Assembly (NCBI GenBank): GCA_017414145.1
Contig: JAFPQL010000056.1
Location: 1-5,489, forward strand
DNA length: 5,489 nucleotides
Direction of reading: 5' to 3'
From: Oscillospiraceae bacterium
Lineage (GTDB): Bacteria; Bacillota_A; Clostridia; Oscillospirales; Ruminococcaceae
Shown in pieces: positions 5,086 to 5,489 of this stretch. The translations under genes and the position numbers were made by a program. Numbering within the stretch: the stretch's first letter is position 1; each line of letters opens with the position of its first letter. The notes beneath the pieces were generated by a model. It saw only the letters and a list, made by a program, of their open reading frames with translations. It did not search any database and was not told the origin of the DNA.

Positions 5086-5112
5086 CGGAAAATGTTTAGG
5101 AGGAATCTGAAA

Positions 5113-5489
5113 ATGGCGAATGTGACAAAAGGCGAGCAGCTCTACGAGGGCAAGGCAAAGAAGGTTTTTGCAACCTCTGATCCCGATCTCGTGATCGTGT
5201 CCTACAAGGACGACGCGACCGCGGGCGACGGCGCAAAGCGCGGCACGATTGCCGGCAAGGGCGTCATCAACAACCGCATGACGAACTATATGTTCTCCCT
5301 GCTCGAAAAGGAGGGCATCCCGACGCATCTGGTCGAGGAGCTTTCTGACCGCGACACGCTGGTCAAGAAGGTCGAGATTGTCCCGCTGGAGGTCATCGTC
5401 CGCAATGTGGCAGCCGGCAGCTTCTCCAAGCGCATGGGCGTCGAGGAGGGCAAGGCGCTGCTCTGCCCGATTCTCGAATTCAGCTACAA
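5113..5489 (+). CDS. purC: PurC, SAICAR synthetase (partial, N-terminal 125 residues)
   Basis: Ligates aspartate to CAIR with ATP to give SAICAR, the step after PurE in de novo purine synthesis; cytoplasmic. The N-terminal 125 of the usual roughly 235 residues are present and in frame to the window edge. Recognisable family blocks are [10 protein letters not shown] (10-19), the ATP-site-associated [20 protein letters not shown] (31-50) with [10 protein letters not shown] after it, and the signature [19 protein letters not shown] (91-109). AGGAGGA (5098-5104) stands 8 bases before the ATG. No frameshift or missing key residue is seen in this part. The order purE - small gene - purC on one strand suggests a purine operon continuing to the right. 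Confidence 0.96.
   Translation, partial: MANVTKGEQLYEGKAKKVFATSDPDLVIVSYKDDATAGDGAKRGTIAGKGVINNRMTNYMFSLLEKEGIPTHLVEELSDRDTLVKKVEIVPLEVIVRNVAAGSFSKRMGVEEGKALLCPILEFSY

Noticed and set aside
4222..5086. Minus-strand frames of 251 and 242 codons opposite purE and the small gene
   Set aside because: Both are antisense to purE, which has full-length family identity, and neither has a ribosome site or recognisable motif.
5027..5112. Purine riboswitch or PurR operator before purC
   Set aside because: The gap is only 86 bases, has no conserved riboswitch core or CCGAAC-type box that I can recognise, and no terminator stem.

Overview
The window looks like chromosomal DNA of a GC-rich anaerobic member of the Clostridia (Firmicutes), possibly an Oscillospirales/Ruminococcus-like bacterium. 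This rests on strong AGGAGG-type ribosome binding sites, consensus sigma-A promoters, a compact SufC/SufB-like iron-sulfur pair, a clostridial-style PurE and the nearby purC. The genus cannot be fixed from the sequence alone. No rRNA, tRNA, CRISPR array, insertion sequence or phage gene was seen.

Layout. Positions 1-1169 (minus strand) hold an ABC ATPase of the SufC type followed, with a 4-base ATGA overlap, by the N-terminal 143 residues of a SufB/SufD-family scaffold that runs off the left edge. This is the two-gene minimal SUF (SmsC-SmsB) arrangement for Fe-S cluster assembly. Positions 1170-1489 are a divergent control region. It has an extended -10 promoter for the sms pair, a GC-rich inverted repeat near that promoter's predicted start of transcription, a second inverted repeat in the middle, and a rightward promoter with both hexamers at full consensus. 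The rightward promoter is followed by a 50-base leader stretch with no G and a tandem 13-mer. It drives a 136-residue zinc-ribbon membrane protein (1490-1900), which ends in a stem-loop cluster with a clear intrinsic terminator (1995-2031).

From a promoter at 2137-2165 rightward, five genes lie on the plus strand with no recognisable terminator between them: a polyprenyl-phosphate-type family 2 glycosyltransferase (TTG start at 2237), a signal-peptide/WG-repeat protein, purE, a 75-residue DUF6440-like protein and purC (cut by the right edge). PurE and PurC act at adjacent steps of de novo IMP synthesis: AIR to CAIR, then CAIR plus aspartate to SAICAR. The small protein between them is translationally close to purE. 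The glycosyltransferase and WG-repeat protein form an envelope-related pair whose transcription may run into the purine genes.

Most of the window is housekeeping. No convincing undescribed multi-gene system was found. The less ordinary parts are the very strong promoter with its G-free leader before a protein of unknown role, the small protein inserted in the purine cluster, the uncharacterised secreted WG-repeat protein beside a lipid-linked-sugar glycosyltransferase, and the inverted repeats in the divergent control region.
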